Origin: Phoronis australis
Taxonomy: Eukaryota; Phoronida; Phoronidae
DNA: 50,642 bases
Direction: 5' to 3'
Assembly (NCBI GenBank): GCA_002633005.1
Contig: NMRA01000106.1
Coordinates: forward strand, 876,696 to 927,337
Shown here: in pieces, positions 49,400 through 50,642 of the stretch
Layout of the letters: every line of letters starts with the position of its first letter
Position numbering within the stretch: the first letter of the stretch is position 1
Notes under the pieces: generated by a model
Database searches by the model: none
Told to the model about the DNA's origin: nothing
Seen by the model: the letters and a program-made list of their open reading frames with translations, nothing else
Made by a program: the position numbers and the translations under genes

Positions 49400-50642
49400 A
49401 AAGACGACGACGGAGATGATGACGAAGATGACGAATATGATGACAATGGTGATGAGGATGAACAACATCATAAAGAAGGTGAAAAGCCTTCCAAATATTT
49501 TCTTCACTTGGAAAATAGGCATTACACAAGTAAGTTTATGCCTTTTTTGTGGAAATCTGACAATACTAAAACCAATAGTGAAGAAGAGGTTATTCAGGAA
49601 ACCAAAACTTTTTATGAAAATCTATACAAATATAGACATACTAACAATACTTCTTTAAAAACTCTTCTTGATAATGTTTGTGTCTCCAAGCTGAATGAGA
49701 CAGAAAAAGAAAAATTAGAAGGTCTTCTTACATATGAAGAAGTCACACAATGCTTGAAAAAAATGAAAAACAACAAAAGCCCAGGCTCTGATGGTTTTTC
49801 AGTGGAATTTTTGAAATTTTTTTGGGCTGACATTGGACATTTCGTTGTTCGCTCACTTAATACAGGTTTTGCTGTTGGCCAGTTATCCTCAACACAGAAA
49901 GAGGGAGTGATCACCTGCATCCCTAAGGGAGCAGATAAAAGTAAACATTATTTGAAAAACTGGAGACCCATATCCTTGCTCAATGTGACATATAAATTGG
50001 CTTCTTCGGCAGTAGCTGAACGGTTAAAATCCGTTTTGGGAAAAGTAATCAGTAGGGATCAGACAGGTTTCGTTTCTGGAAGAAATATGAACGAAAATAT
50101 CCGAGTGCTATATGATTTAATGTTTTATGCCCAGGCAGCTAACAAACCTGGATTGCTTTTGCTGATTGATTTTGAGAAAGCATTTGATTCATTGTCGTGG
50201 AATTTTATTCAAAAAACTTTATCTTTCCTTAATTTTGGTTGGTCGATCAGAAGGTGGGTGAAAGTCTTTTACAGTAATATTAAGTCCTGTGTTGTCGTAA
50301 ATGGTCACCCATCTTCTTGGTTCAATATTTCACGTGGCTGCAGACAAGGTGACCCATTGTCTCCCTACATTTTTATATTGTGCGCGGAGATTTTGGCGTA
50401 CTTAATCAAGAATAATAAAAATATTGCTGGTGTAGTTGCTGGGAATAAGGAATATTTGATTTCGCAATATGCGGACGACACATCAATTACGTTGGATGGG
50501 TCGAATTTGTCATTGACTACCACACTGAATGTACTACATTTGTTTGCTAGTGTCTCCGGTCTCCAAGTGAATGTGGATAAAACAAAAGCCATATGGTTTG
50601 GAAGTAAAACTGGTAGTGATGACGTGATTCCTACAAAAGAAA
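49400..50642 (+). mobile_element. LINE reverse transcriptase ORF, 5'-truncated, continues past window
   Basis: An open frame of over 410 codons, with no stop, reaches the window end. After an acidic leader it reads EGEKPSKYF, then MKNNKSPGSDGFSVEFLK, NWRPISLLNVTYKLASS, DQTGFVSGRNMNENIR, LLIDFEKAFDS, GCRQGDPLSPYIFIL and QYADDTSITLDG. These are reverse-transcriptase motifs of non-LTR retrotransposons, and YADD is the catalytic centre. The style is closest to the L1/Tx1 group. The endonuclease domain expected upstream is absent, so the copy is 5'-truncated, yet the RT frame is intact, suggesting a young insertion. It lies antisense to PPM1L, probably in its intron. Confidence 0.9.

Overview
The window is nuclear DNA of an animal, most likely an invertebrate. 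It is AT-rich and its genes are split by many GT-AG introns. It carries a metazoan-type RNA polymerase II largest subunit with a long heptad-repeat tail, plus a non-LTR retrotransposon, short inverted-repeat transposons and a tRNA-like SINE. I cannot name the phylum. It is a draft assembly: there are two N runs (17242-17463 and 34432-34860) and three single-N joins (11818, 22550, 30036). At two of the single-N joins the flanking sequence is duplicated, as happens when two alleles are laid end to end.

Layout. (1) 357-18009, + strand: POLR2A/RPB1, 26 exons, with a TATA box at 42-50 and the C-terminal heptad domain in the last exon. A block of about 2 kb holding exons 17 to 20 is present twice. 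(2) 19907-31488, - strand: ETFDH, the mitochondrial electron-transfer-flavoprotein:ubiquinone oxidoreductase, 14 exons and about 601 residues, tail-to-tail with POLR2A. (3) 31673-40142, + strand: a head-to-head neighbour of ETFDH whose first three exons carry a motif very like the Scm3/HJURP CENP-A chaperone signature. It continues with acidic repeats, a cluster of Ser-Pro sites and a Cys4 knuckle. Two of its 66-bp exons are duplicated. (4) 44780-48605, - strand: the last two exons of a PPM1L-like PP2C phosphatase, whose 5' part lies beyond the window. (5) 49400-50642, + strand: an uninterrupted reverse-transcriptase ORF of a LINE that runs off the window.

The genes do not form a pathway; they cover transcription, mitochondrial electron transfer, probable centromere chromatin and signalling. 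The only evident regulatory link is the 184-bp gap between the ETFDH and Scm3-like start codons, which probably holds a shared bidirectional promoter.

The observation most worth following is the Scm3/HJURP-like gene, because this chaperone family is hard to recognise outside fungi and vertebrates. The assembly-level duplications should be resolved before any gene model here is trusted.
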